64,000 nt of DNA from Allodiplogaster sudhausi (lineage: Eukaryota > Nematoda > Chromadorea > Rhabditida > Diplogasteridae). This document shows positions 24,823 through 35,493 of the stretch, piece after piece (positions within the stretch are counted from its first letter, which is position 1; each line of letters starts with the position of its first letter). Position numbers and translations under genes: made by a program. The DNA lies in the NCBI GenBank assembly GCA_945643635.1, contig CALZFC010000249.1, forward strand, positions 80,001 to 144,000, written 5' to 3'. The notes beneath the pieces are model-generated. The model was not told the DNA's origin. It saw only the letters and a list, made by a program, of their open reading frames with translations, and did not search any database.

Positions 24823-27431
24823 ATGGACAGCGTCAACGACGTCGAGCAGTCGCTACTGGCCGACGAAGAGAAGCACGAGGACGAGCGCACGCCACTGCTG
24901 AAATCGAGCAGGTCTAGGTGTCCGTGTGCACAAATAGGGAGGGGTGTGTCCCGAGATAAGGGAGGTCCTCCTCCCCAAAGGGCCCCTAAATACGAGAGGG
25001 TGGGGCTTATCAGACCACTTCTCTTTGGGGGAGGGGGACGCATTGAGGAGAACGAGTGCCCGCTTCTTCCTTTCTGTCATCATCACTCTTTATATTTTGT
25101 TCTGGCGATTTCAAAAACAGCTCCTATAGATGACGTCATCCAGATTTCTAATTAAAATAGTTTGTGGAACTATCGATTTATTTTGGCCTGTCTACATCTC
25201 TCTTATTTACTATGCGAGAATAACTATTATTTATATGTATTAATAAATGTAAAAATCATTCAATATTTTACGGTTCAGCCGAGCACTCAGCTATGACTCG
25301 GCCACCGGTCGCCCGCTCGGCAACTTCCACTGCCATGACGAGAAGGCGGAAGAGGACGATAATTCGAGCTCATATAAGGTAGAAAATTGGGCTCTTAAGG
25401 TATATAAAATGGGTTCTCAAAGTAGAGAAAACACGTTCTTAAGGTATAGAAATGGGTTCTTAAAATAGAACGTAAGAAAAACTCCTACCGCGAAGTACCT
25501 GACGAACAGATAAAAATACGGTGTAAATAATCCACAGAAATTGGGCTATTTGCCTAATTTCTATTGCCTCTCGCCTCTCTCCACAGAAACTTGTGCTTTG
25601 GTCAACTGCCATATGAGCCGACCAGTTAAGAAAAACCCGGCCAATGTTGGTTGCGCGCACCATATGCATGAGTTTTATATGCTGTATTCCAACGGCCCTG
25701 TCGGCTACGGCGTAGCTCTGCCAATCCTTTTTTTGAAAATGGGGAAATATTATATTCGCCAATTTAAAGTAGAAAAAACAGTTAATTTCCTCAGGTCAGA
25801 TTGATTTTTGAAACTTCGGGACATTTGCAATCGAAGTTTCTAGCTCCATCTGACCGCTCATTTAAAATTAGGCCAAGCGTGTCCTGTGGCTGTCGCTCGC
25901 GCTCTGTCTGGTCTTCATGATCTGTGAGATTGTCGGCGGGCTCCTCGCTCAATCCCTCGCCATCATCACGGACGCGGCACATCTGGTAGGCGAAATCTTC
26001 TTGGCACTTTGCCAATTGTTTTACATCCCTTCCCCTTAAAGGAGAATCTGAAACCGTAGTCTTTTTGAATGTTCTTCAGCATTGTAGATCAAAGATCCAG
26101 ATTACATGTTATGCACATATCTCGCCTTGTAATAAGGCAAAAAAATGCAAGATTGAGTTTTTCTCCCTTGGTATGACCTTTCATCAACAAGTATACGTGA
26201 CTATTGTAATTATTATTATTCTTAATACATAAGATGACTTTCATTCTCTTATTCTTCTTCTCGAGCTGACCGACTTTGCCAGCATGCTCATCTCGCTCTT
26301 CTCGCTCTACATCGCGTCCCGGCCTGCGTCGCAGCGCATGAGCTTTGGCTTTCATCGGGCAGGTACCGACATTCAAAATTTCCCGCCAAATTTAGAAATT
26401 CAAAAATATTCAAATCTCCCGCCACAGAGGTGCTCGGCGCCTTCTTCTCCGTTTTTCTGATCTGGATCGTGACGGGCGTCCTTGTCTACCTCGCCATTGC
26501 GCGTATCATCTCGCAAGAGTACGACATTGACGCGACAATCATGGCTGCCACGGCGGCTATCGGCGTCTGCGTCAATCTCATGTAAGCTTGGCGGCAAATT
26601 CAAATTTGCTGATTTTTCAACAAATTACATCGATTCATCTTTTTATCAATGATTATATTTAGCAAAATTTTTCATACAACAACTGCTTATTCGCTTATCG
26701 GGCCAATGTGCAGATGAAATACACGGTGATCTATCAAATGGAAGTGGTGCGGGGCCGGTGGACATACAACATGTGGAGAAAAAAAAAGCTAATGAAAAAA
26801 ACGCTAATTAAAAAAAACAGGTAATCAAGAATTAAAATAAATCTTTAGCATGGGCGCCCTACTCTACTTTGGCGGTCACACCCACAGCCATCTCGGCGGC
26901 GGCTCGCATGGACACAGTTAGTGCCAAGTTCATCAACAAGAAATAAAACTATTTGAATTTTCCGTCGAGCATTCATAATGAGAATAATAGTAAAAATTTA
27001 TTACACCATTGAATGACTAGAGTGTATGTACATATATAGTAAATATGAAAACATGAAAAATCCTTGATTTCATAAAGTGAGAGGGAGAGAGAGAGAGATA
27101 GGCATGAGAGCTTCTTATCTAAGTAACAAAATAAATTGTATTTTTATCGTGAGGAAGCCTATAATTTTGTACAAATATACCCATGAAAATAAGCGTGTTC
27201 CTCGAAATGAAAAAAACTGCATGTTCTATATGACACTCTTTCGCTTGAGGCCACGGGGGTGGCAGCGGGCACTCGCACGCCGAGCATGGTCACGGCGGAA
27301 GCGATGATGGTCGGCTTTTCTTTTCCATTTTTAATTTATTAAAAAAATATATTTAAATTATATTTACTATTAATTGATTATTAGCTAAACAGAGTTCGCA
27401 CATAACATTCTTTTATTTCGAATAAAATCAA

Positions 27432-27483
<52 letters not shown>

Positions 27484-29440
27484 TATAAAGAAACATATCT
27501 CTCTACAAAATAGACCACTCTTCTTCGTCCGACAGCGGCGGCAATGGCCACTCTCACTCTGGCCAGCGGCGTCAGCAGCAGCAGAACATCAACGTGCGCG
27601 CCGCCTTCATTCACGTCTTGGGCGATCTGATCCAGTCGGTCGGCGTGCTCCTCGCGGCGCTCGTCATCTTCTTCTTTGTAAGTTTTTTTTCTTATTTTAT
27701 TTATTATTTTTTATTTATTAAAAAATATTAGTAATTTTTTGCAGGAATATACATGCATATTAGAAATTTTTTAATAATTAAAAATTAAAATTAATTAGCT
27801 TGGTAGCCTACTTTAATTGAAAAAAAACTTTAAAAAAAACATTCTCAGAATTACATCACATTCAATGTGAATCGCTACTTCCACCTTTGGAGAAATATAC
27901 TTATGGTCTGTATTTGAGCGTGTAAGTAAAATGAAAAGAAACACATATGTTATCAGCTGTATTTTTTAAACTGCCGTATTTTCTCTATTAGTGCCCCTCC
28001 CGCCATTAGAACCCCCCCCCCCCTCTAATCGTACCCCCCCCCCTTGAGAAGGCCATTGAAAAAAGTACCCATCCTTCTAATAGAAGCTCCAATAGTGCCC
28101 CCCCCTATTAGTCTAATACCTCGGCTCAAGATATATGTACTTCGAATGGATTCTGGAGGCTCTTCCCAATGAATTAATTACAAATTCATTCAAAATTTAT
28201 AGTAAAATGCATCTTCCGGTGATGATGCATCGAAGCCGAGCTACAAATCTCTTTTGTTAGGAATAAATTGCTGTTAACAAACTTTTAGCCAATCACATTG
28301 AAAAATGGTACCCTCCCTCTAATAGAACGCCCCCCCCCCTTCTAACAGTGCCCCCGGGGCCAGTATTAGAGAAAATACGGTAAATACATAATTATAATTA
28401 ATTAGGCATGCTCGAAGTAGAAGATAAAAATCTTGACCCAGCCTTCATGGTCGATAGTCGATCCGATCTGCACTCTTCTCTTCTCGATCATCGTCCTCTT
28501 CACGACCATCTACATTCTGCGAGACGCGCTCGTTGTGCTTCTAGAGGGTTCGTGATGTGCTATTATTAATTAGTAGTTAATTAATGAATTAACAAAATTA
28601 TTTATTTATTTACTTTATATATTTACTACAATATACAACTATGTTTACTGAGTATGACAATACTTGTTTGGTGCACTAATCAATCGAAATATTAAGAGCT
28701 CCTTTAGGCTTACGAGAATATGCGAGATGAATTGTCGATAAAGATACATCATAATCTATCACTGAAAAAAAATACATTATTAAAAAATATATATACTAAT
28801 TAGGCCGCCCCTCCTCAATCGACTTTGCCGAAGTCTTCTCGGCGCTCACCGAGCTGGACGGTGTTCGTAAAGTGCACGACTTGCGCATCTGGGCGCTCAC
28901 CATGGACAAGGTCGGAGTGCACTTACAGAATCAATGGATTGTGAAATAACGGAATTACATAATTTTGCCATTACAGTATTTCCTGCACATGATCTGAATA
29001 TGTAAAAATGAATATATTGCTTGTTTCTTTCTTTTTCATGCAAATATTTTTTATGACTTTGAAGATGCAAGTATATGAATGAAATATTTATAGGTCGCAA
29101 TTTCGGTGCATATCGAGATTTCGCCGGACGCCAAGTCTGACCGAGTCCTGCGAAAGACGCGTGCAATGCTAAGGAATAAGTCAGATTTTAATTCAGTGTC
29201 TTTTTTTTCGCCATGGAATAAATCTGGATTGCTGCTATTTGCGTTCTAAAAGAATGCTTTAAAAAGTATAGTCCATCATTTCATAGATGGGATGAGTTTT
29301 TTTTTTTGAAAAAGAGGAAGAAATAAAAAAAAAACAAGAAAAAATCTCATTTAGGTACAATGTCCACGAGAGCACCGTGCAGATCGAGACTTTCGCGGAT
29401 GAGACAGCCGATTGTGACCGATGTGACCCGCCAAAATGAG
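24823..29440 (+). CDS. ZnT/SLC30-type zinc transporter (cation diffusion facilitator)
   Basis: A proton-coupled zinc exporter of organelle or plasma membranes, most like the ZnT2/3/4/8 group and nematode cdf-2/ttm-1. Exons are 24823-24911, 25279-25378, 25872-25985, 26266-26362, 26428-26581, 26849-26916, 27250-27309, 27514-27677, 28442-28547, 28804-28910, 29094-29179 and 29356-29440; all phases fit and give 409 aa. Seen are an acidic N-terminus with TPLLKSS, a HCH motif in NFHCHDE, TM1, ITDAAHLLTD (zinc-site H and D of TM2), FGFHRAEVLGA, TM3-TM4, a His/Gly-rich loop built from three exons (26849-27600), HVLGDLIQSVGVL (TM5 zinc-site H and D), DPICTLLFS, and a C-terminal cytosolic domain with VHDLRIWALT and STVQIE. 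Length and motif order match the family. The stop follows a Cys-containing tail (ADCDRCDPPK). Confidence 0.96.
27974..28380. mobile_element. Non-autonomous element with poly-C cores (MITE-like)
   Basis: Inverted ends CCGTATTTTCTCTA (left, 27974) and its complement ending at 28380 bound 407 bp inside the intron between transporter exons 27677 and 28442. Inside are repeated motifs such as CTAATAGTGCCCCCC and several runs of 9 to 14 C. A target duplication is not obvious and no coding sequence is present. Confidence 0.7.
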
Positions 29441-29964
29441 CTTGTCGCTTCTGTTTTCGCTGCGCTCATTGAGATGCCCGTAACTCGGCCGAACAAATTT
29501 AATCTTCTTGCTTCTTTTCTCTCATGTATTATTTATACGCGCACAGCTAAAGAAAGTATCCGACGAAAGAGTTTCGTAAACTTTGTAAATCATAAATTAA
29601 CCCCGGAAGTGTCCTTGCACGGTCGGATTTCTTTCCAAGTAACAATGTATTATTTGAAATTAAACCAAATTTGTCATTCAAGTTCTATCATTGTCACGCA
29701 TTTCTCTTATTTTGACACGGCGGTATCTCTTGTGCCTTGGTGAAAATATGTATACTGCCACTTTTTGATACCGAAAGGCAAAAAGAACATATTGAGTATA
29801 ATGGAAATGATTAGCCTTCTTTACCATATAAGACAAAGAAAGGTCAGCCCAGCTTAAATCTGCAAAAGTGCAAAGTAAAAATTATAAGACGAGAATGAGA
29901 AATTGAAAGTCACTTCACAAGCACTCTCACGCCTCGGACGGTCGGCTCTCTCTTATTGGCAGTC
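29441..29964. other. Gap between zinc transporter and PDZ-like gene
   Basis: About 520 bp separate two genes on the same strand. No repeat or exon is evident. The spacing exceeds the roughly 100 bp usual in nematode operons, so separate promoters are more likely. Confidence 0.5.
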
Positions 29965-30859
29965 ATGGAAAAACCAGAAGATGAGCCAAAAGTGGAGGAA
30001 GAGGAAGAAGAGGATGAGGAGATCGAAGACGAGAAGAAAACGGTGGAAGATACGAAGGAAACGACGAAAAAGCAAAAGACCAAGGTGTTCTTTTTATTTA
30101 TTTCTCAAAAATTAAATCTTACAAGGATCAAAAAAAATAAATTATTGCAATAATATGCATTGCTTCTTTGTTCTTGTTAAAAGTATCCGCTAATTTTCAG
30201 ACGGATGGCGCGGAGAAGTCGGTCGAGAAGGCGAAGAAGAAGAAGCAGCCGAGGAAGAAGGCCGATTTCTTCTACAAGAACCTCGTCATCAAGAACTACG
30301 AACTCGACGACCTCACGCACGACGACCGGCTCATCGTCACGAGTGTCAAGGTGGGGGGAGGGGAATCGAGGCACCCCATGACAATAATGAGGGAAGTGGA
30401 ACCATCCCTGGGGCCTAAAAGGGTAGTGGAGCCACCCCGAACGACTACGAGGGTAGTGGAACCACTCCGGACGACTACATGGGTAGCAGAGCGACCCCTG
30501 GCGACTACGAGGGTACTAGAAGTACCCCTGGCCACAATGAGGGTAACAGAAGCACCCGATGACGACAGCGAGGGTATTAGAACAACAACAAGAGTTAACG
30601 AAAATGTTGGAAATCGAAGCGTCTTTGGCGACAACGAAACAATACATTATAGAATCCCCACCCTGACGACAATGACAGTAATAGAAGCACCCCATTCAGA
30701 CTGTAAAGGGTGTAGAGGAACAGTTAATTTTGTTTAGGAAATTTTTCTTCCCGTTTTACTCAAACTTTTTTTTTAAATTATAAAATGGTTATCTTGTAGT
30801 GAGAATAAAGAAGCGCAACTTCTTTCACTGGAATTGGAATTAAGTAATTAAATAAGTAA

Positions 30860-30924
<65 letters not shown>

Positions 30925-31867
30925 GAGAGAAAAACTAAGATCTTCTTTGACAGGACTCGCTGATCGGAGCGGTTAAGGTTGGCGACCGGATCGTCGCGAT
31001 GCGCGCTGAGCCCGTCCAGGTCAGGGTCGACCTCGCGAAGGCCGCCCAGAAGTTCGTCGAAGTCTATCTCTCGAGTTCGTCGTTTTGTCATTGTGCTTTT
31101 GAATTCATTTCGGGCGCTGATCTGGGACAAGAATATAAAAAAAATTTGCATGCGTGATAAATGGCTATCACTTAGTATGTAAATAGAAAGAAAATGCTAA
31201 CATTTCACTAGTTGTAAAGTAGAAATTTGATTAAACAATTTATTTTAATTTCTTGAATCATTTCCGAGAACGAAGACGCGACGGCCGACTCTGAGATCAA
31301 GTGCGAGTTCATGTTTGAGCGAGACAACTTGCGAACCGAGCGCGTCTGGAGGGAGCTTGTGAGTAAATACATAAATGGAGAATGGGGCCAACCCTAGCCG
31401 CCTAAGGACCCTGAAGTGCCCAAAGGACTGATCCCAGCCGACCTAATCCTGATCCTATGTAGTAAGCTGAGGGCCCTGAGGCTTGATGCCTAACCCGTGA
31501 GGACTAAGCCAACCCTTGCCCCTGGGGCCATGCCGTGGATGTATGGGCGGGAAGACAACGTTGCCCCAGACATAGAACTTACAAACGACAGACGCGAAGA
31601 CAGAAACCGTGTGACAAGAGGAATATGCTTCTAAAATTTCTATATAAAAAATCTATAACATTAGCAGCGAGATCGCAAAAATTTATTTCTTCGTTTCGAA
31701 ATGAACGATATGAAACAACGATTCACCTTGAATTTGAACCATATCTCTACAACAAAAATCCGCAACTAACATAACCGATACATGTGTTATATTAATTATT
31801 TTCTCATTTTCAGGACGAGAAACGGGATGCCGCAATCCTCATGAAGCTCAAGCCACGCAACAAGTAG
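29965..31867 (+). CDS. Small protein with charged N-terminus and PDZ-like domain
   Basis: Exons 29965-30084, 30201-30350, 30954-31061, 31269-31358 and 31814-31867 join in phase 0 and give about 173 aa. The first 40 residues are very acidic (EEEEEEDEEIEDE) and then Lys-rich. From FFYKNLVIKNYEL the sequence resembles a PDZ fold: DRLIVTSVK, GAVKVGDRIVAM (the conserved GDxI turn), a helix VRVDLAKAAQKFVE, and a final strand (SEIKCEFMF) with a basic tail ending KPRNK. A canonical GLGF loop is missing, so ligand binding may be altered. Exon 3 could stop earlier at 31019. A cytosolic adaptor role is an inference from the fold only. Confidence 0.75.
30366..30600 (+). repeat. 33-bp degenerate minisatellite in PDZ gene intron
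   Basis: Around seven copies of a unit like GAGGGTAGTGGAACCAC plus ACGACTAC follow the donor at 30351. The period of 33 bp keeps the frame, so reading on from exon 2 gives an 11-residue repeat (TTTRVVEPLR-like), open to 30737. The minus strand is also open from 30634 to 30296. Confidence 0.8.
30862..30924 (+). repeat. (TAA)n microsatellite
   Basis: About 20 uninterrupted TAA triplets lie about 30 bases before PDZ-like gene exon 3. Confidence 0.95.
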
Positions 31868-31899
31868 CCAAATCGGATGTACGGATCGCTCCTCCATCG

Positions 31900-32004
31900 C
31901 TCACGCCCCGCCCCTTTCCTCTCACGCCCCGCCCCTTTCCTCTCACGCCCCGCCCCTTTCCTCTCACGCTCCGCCCCTTTCCTCTCACGCTCCGCTCCTT
32001 TGTC
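31900..32004 (+). repeat. Five 21-bp GC-rich repeats after the PDZ-like gene stop
   Basis: Five tandem copies of CTCACGCCCCGCCCCTTTCC plus T begin 33 bases after the stop codon. The last two copies carry C-to-T changes. Each copy contains a CCCCGCCCC box of the type bound by Sp1/KLF factors. Confidence 0.9.
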
Positions 32005-32250
32005 CCACTCCCACTCTCGAATGATTACTGTTCTGCTTCCCAATGTGCATATTTTTCACTACCAGAGCTAGTATAAAAAAATAGAGGTGAACAATTGCAT
32101 CAAATTTTACATGATCAGAGTCAGAACTGTCGGGAAAAATGGATGTCATTGACCAGGTTGCCCTCGGTAAGAGCCAAAAAGCACCCAATTCAGCAAAAGT
32201 AAGCATCTAAGAAATGATTGAACTGAAACCACATTTATTTGAAGTGGGCG
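31985..32250 (+). repeat. Dispersed repeat, copy 1 of 2
   Basis: Blocks such as TTTTTCACTACCAGAGCTA, ACATGATCAGAGT, GGTTGCCCT and AACTGAAACCACATTT recur in the same order at about 34262-34570 (copy 2), with divergence and small indels. Flanks differ, so this is a repeat or a small duplicated tail rather than a gene copy. Confidence 0.75.
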
Positions 32251-33206
32251 CGAACCGGCTAGAACCGGTATTATTACTAAATATTTAAAAGATGTGAAAA
32301 TAGAAATCTATATATTTAAAAGCTGTGAAAGACACATTTTAAAACATTTCACTAGAATGGGGTTCTAGCGAGAATGTATGTATGTAATATGTTTTTTTTA
32401 AGAAAAGCTAACTGCTAATTTGTGAATACTACATATGCAGGCGGTTCTTGATGAGCCTGATGTTCTTTTCTTAATGCTGGATGCAAACTTCTTCGATTCC
32501 CTTTTTATGGAATAACGGCATTGTTATTACATCGCAAATCTTGTATTTAAATAAATTATTATAATTTATATATAACTAAAAATTATATTTCGTTATTTAT
32601 TATTGTTTTTTAGATTGATAAAGAAGAGTCAGGGAGCGAGAAAAAAAGAGAGAGACAGGGAGGCAGAGGTAAAGAGCAATAGTAAGAGCGATAAACAGTC
32701 CGAGGAAGTTACTCTAACCATTTCTTGGGAAACTGCTTTTCTGCCCAGCTTCACAAGGGTAAGCCCTTATTATACATTCCCCTTCGCCATCTCTTTCTTC
32801 ATTCTTCTTTCTTCCAAAATAGCTCACCCTGTCTGCATTTCACCAAGCCATGGAGAGAACAATGCCTTGCGCCATTAAAATGTCCACTCCAGAGAAGAGC
32901 TAAATTGACGAAGGAAACGAACGAGATTTTACGGCGTTGTTGTTAGACAGAGAGAAAAAGGAGGAGAGAAAGAGACAGACAGAGAGCGACAGGGAGAGAG
33001 AGAGCGCGACAGGAAAAGCGAGAGAGAGAGAGACAGGTAGATAGAGAGAGAGAGCGACCGGGTGAGAGAGAGAGAGAGCGCTACAGGAAGAGAGAGAGAG
33101 ATAGGAGAGTGACACGTTAATGAAATACATGCTCAGTTCCTTTTCTTGTGCATATTTTGCGCCAGGATACTAAAATGTTGCCTGCAAGTGAGAGGGAGAG
33201 AGCGAA

Positions 33207-33242
<36 letters not shown>

Positions 33243-33700
33243 GGAGAGATCGACTGAAAGAAATAATATGCAATCTATTGCAATGACGGGTGCCAAAGCA
33301 CCCGGTTAACACTCATTGTCAGCGTAAACCAGAATTGAACCGATTACGTCGAAGACGAGCCAGTCAGTGGGATAGATTCTATATTATTTCTTTCGCTAGC
33401 TATCTCTCTTTCTCTCTCTATCACTATATTTCTCACTCTACCACTTTTTTCTCTCCCTATCACTCTCTTTCTCTCTCCATCACTCTCTTTCTCTCTCCAT
33501 CACTCTCTTTCTCTCTCCATCACTCTCTTTCTCTCTCCAACACTCTCTTTCTCTCTCTATCACCCACTCTCTCTCTCTCTATCACCATTGCAGCTTGATA
33601 CAAAATGTGCACAAATTTTGGGCTCTTTCCTTTCTCTTCACCGTCAATCTGCTCCCTTAATTGACCATCCCTTCTTAAATACAGATATATTGGATAAATA
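32251..33700. other. Repeat-rich intergenic stretch
   Basis: AT-rich DNA to about 32620 is followed by GA runs (32940-33110, 33185-33255) and a 20-bp CT minisatellite (33420-33590, unit like CATCACTCTCTTTCTCTCTC, about eight copies). No supported gene. Confidence 0.7.
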
Positions 33701-33739
33701 TGTAGATCAATAAGTGTTTGGTTAAACATATTTCTAACT

Positions 33740-34235
33740 TCTCACAATCAGCCATATGAGAGAGCTGCTCTTCAACTGCGACTCGCTCTGCTTCTGCTTC
33801 GGAGACGCGCTGCAGATGACGGTTCAGCACCTTAAAATATAAATCATTATTATTTTTCATCTTACCATTAATTTTACTTTTTTTATTTTGCCGCATATCA
33901 TAAGAGAAACTTAACTTCTCCCCATCACCCTGGCTCTTTGTAGATTGTAGGTGACGTGAAGAAGTCGTCCGGAAACAGGCTCATTTTAAAATTTATTTTC
34001 CCTTTCAGACCAATATTGCCGCTCTATCCTAGCCGGGAGACGAAAGTCCCGATTAAAACAAAAATCTTTTCCCTTCAAGACCCATATTTTCCTACCGTAA
34101 TCTCCATCCTCGAGGCACTCGAGAAGCGCGTTGCTCTGCCGGCTGAGGCTGTCCTGCGTGAGCTGCATCTGCTGCTCGGCGACGGCGAGCAGATTCGAGG
34201 CGCGTTACGACTTCTCGCAAAGCTTGTGCTCCTGC
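33740..34235 (-). CDS. Possible coiled-coil exons, gene unrecognised
   Basis: Two minus-strand segments look coding. One at about 34235-34096 reads LLAVAEQQMQLTQDSLSR with heptad-like spacing and ends at a GTAGG donor. The other at about 33835-33740 reads VLNRHLQRVSEAEAERVAVE after a TTTTAAG acceptor. In the first, a TAA near 34199 is in frame if the exon starts at the best acceptor (after CTGCAG, about 34235); the in-phase ending after the exon at 35494 would then be EHKLCEKS-stop. So these may be the 3' part of the neighbouring gene, an alternative end, or a decayed fragment. Confidence 0.4.
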
Positions 34236-34261
34236 AGAAGAGAAGACAAAAATAACATTAT

Positions 34262-34570
34262 GATGTCTCCCCTTTTCGTTCCGACTCCGCCCTTTCTCTT
34301 TTCGCGATCGCCAATGATTATGTACTATTCTGCTTTCGAATGCGTACATTTTTCACTATCAGAGCTAATGTAAGAAAAATAGAGCTGGGCCTCAAATTTT
34401 ACATGATCAGAGTAAAAAAAAATGTTTTTTTTCTTTATAAAGGCACCAAAAATAATGCCATTGGTCAGGTTGCCCTAGGGAAGAGCCATAAAAGAATCAC
34501 CTCCCCCGAGTTCGATATAAAATGGCATTTTCTTAGTGATGATTCAACTGAAACCACATTTCTTTGAACA
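34262..34570 (+). repeat. Dispersed repeat, copy 2 of 2
   Basis: Second copy of the repeat at 31985-32250. The shared segment begins with a CCGCCCTTTCTC-like GC-rich piece and ends at AACTGAAACCACATTT, about 310 bp here versus 265 bp in copy 1. 34571-35490 shows no supported exon. Confidence 0.75.
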
Positions 34571-35493
34571 GAGCAGAACCCTTCTCCTTCTCGTTGAATC
34601 CAATCCTCGCAAGTCATTGTACAGAAATAAGCAATAGGCACTGAAAGCGTGTGCACCGGGAATAGTTCGCTCCTCAGCGATTTCAGTTGTTATCTTGGTT
34701 CGGCCCGAGGCGTGTCTCTTGATTCGCTCCATGCTTTTGTCATTTTTTTGTATTAATGATAAACTCTTCATCTCATTCCATTTGTGGAGGATAGGAGCTT
34801 CCAAACAATGGGTTCAAGAAGGTTGAGGAGTTAAATTATTCGAGTTGAATGTTTGGATGATTGTTGCATGGGGATAAATCAGAGTGGCGGATTTTCTAAG
34901 CTACCATAATGGACTGAGAATCATGCCCTTGCACCGGCTTTTCCTCCTTCTGTCCAAGTCTCTCGAGTGTTACCCTCTTTCCCCTATGTTCTCTGGGTTA
35001 AGTTACCCAAACCGTTGTTCTCCGGGTGTAACACAAATTCGGTGTCACTCATTACTGTTTTCGGTATCCTTTTTCTTGCGCTAACTTTTCTGATTTTATT
35101 TATTTGCTTTTTCCTTCAGTATTTTCGTTCTTGAACCTCTCTTTTAATAATTTTGACAGAGCGTATTTTTCAAGTGGATTAGGCATTTTCAGTTGAGTTT
35201 CATTCCTCACAATCAGTGTTCTCAAAAGGTGGGAATGACCAATGATGCTAGACGTTTCTTCCTTCTGTCGAAGTTTCACGGGCGATACCCGACTTTTCCT
35301 CCTTCTGTTCTAGTTTTCATTCCTTTCCTCTTAATTTATTTGCTTTTTTAAATCTCTATTTTCCCTCCAGAACCTCTCTTTCTCAATAATCTTGACAGAG
35401 TCTGGGTTTCGGTAGATTAGGCATTTTCAACACAGTTTCATTCCCCCGTGTCTCAAAATGGGGACGGGAAGAGGTGTGATGTCATCAAAAGAC

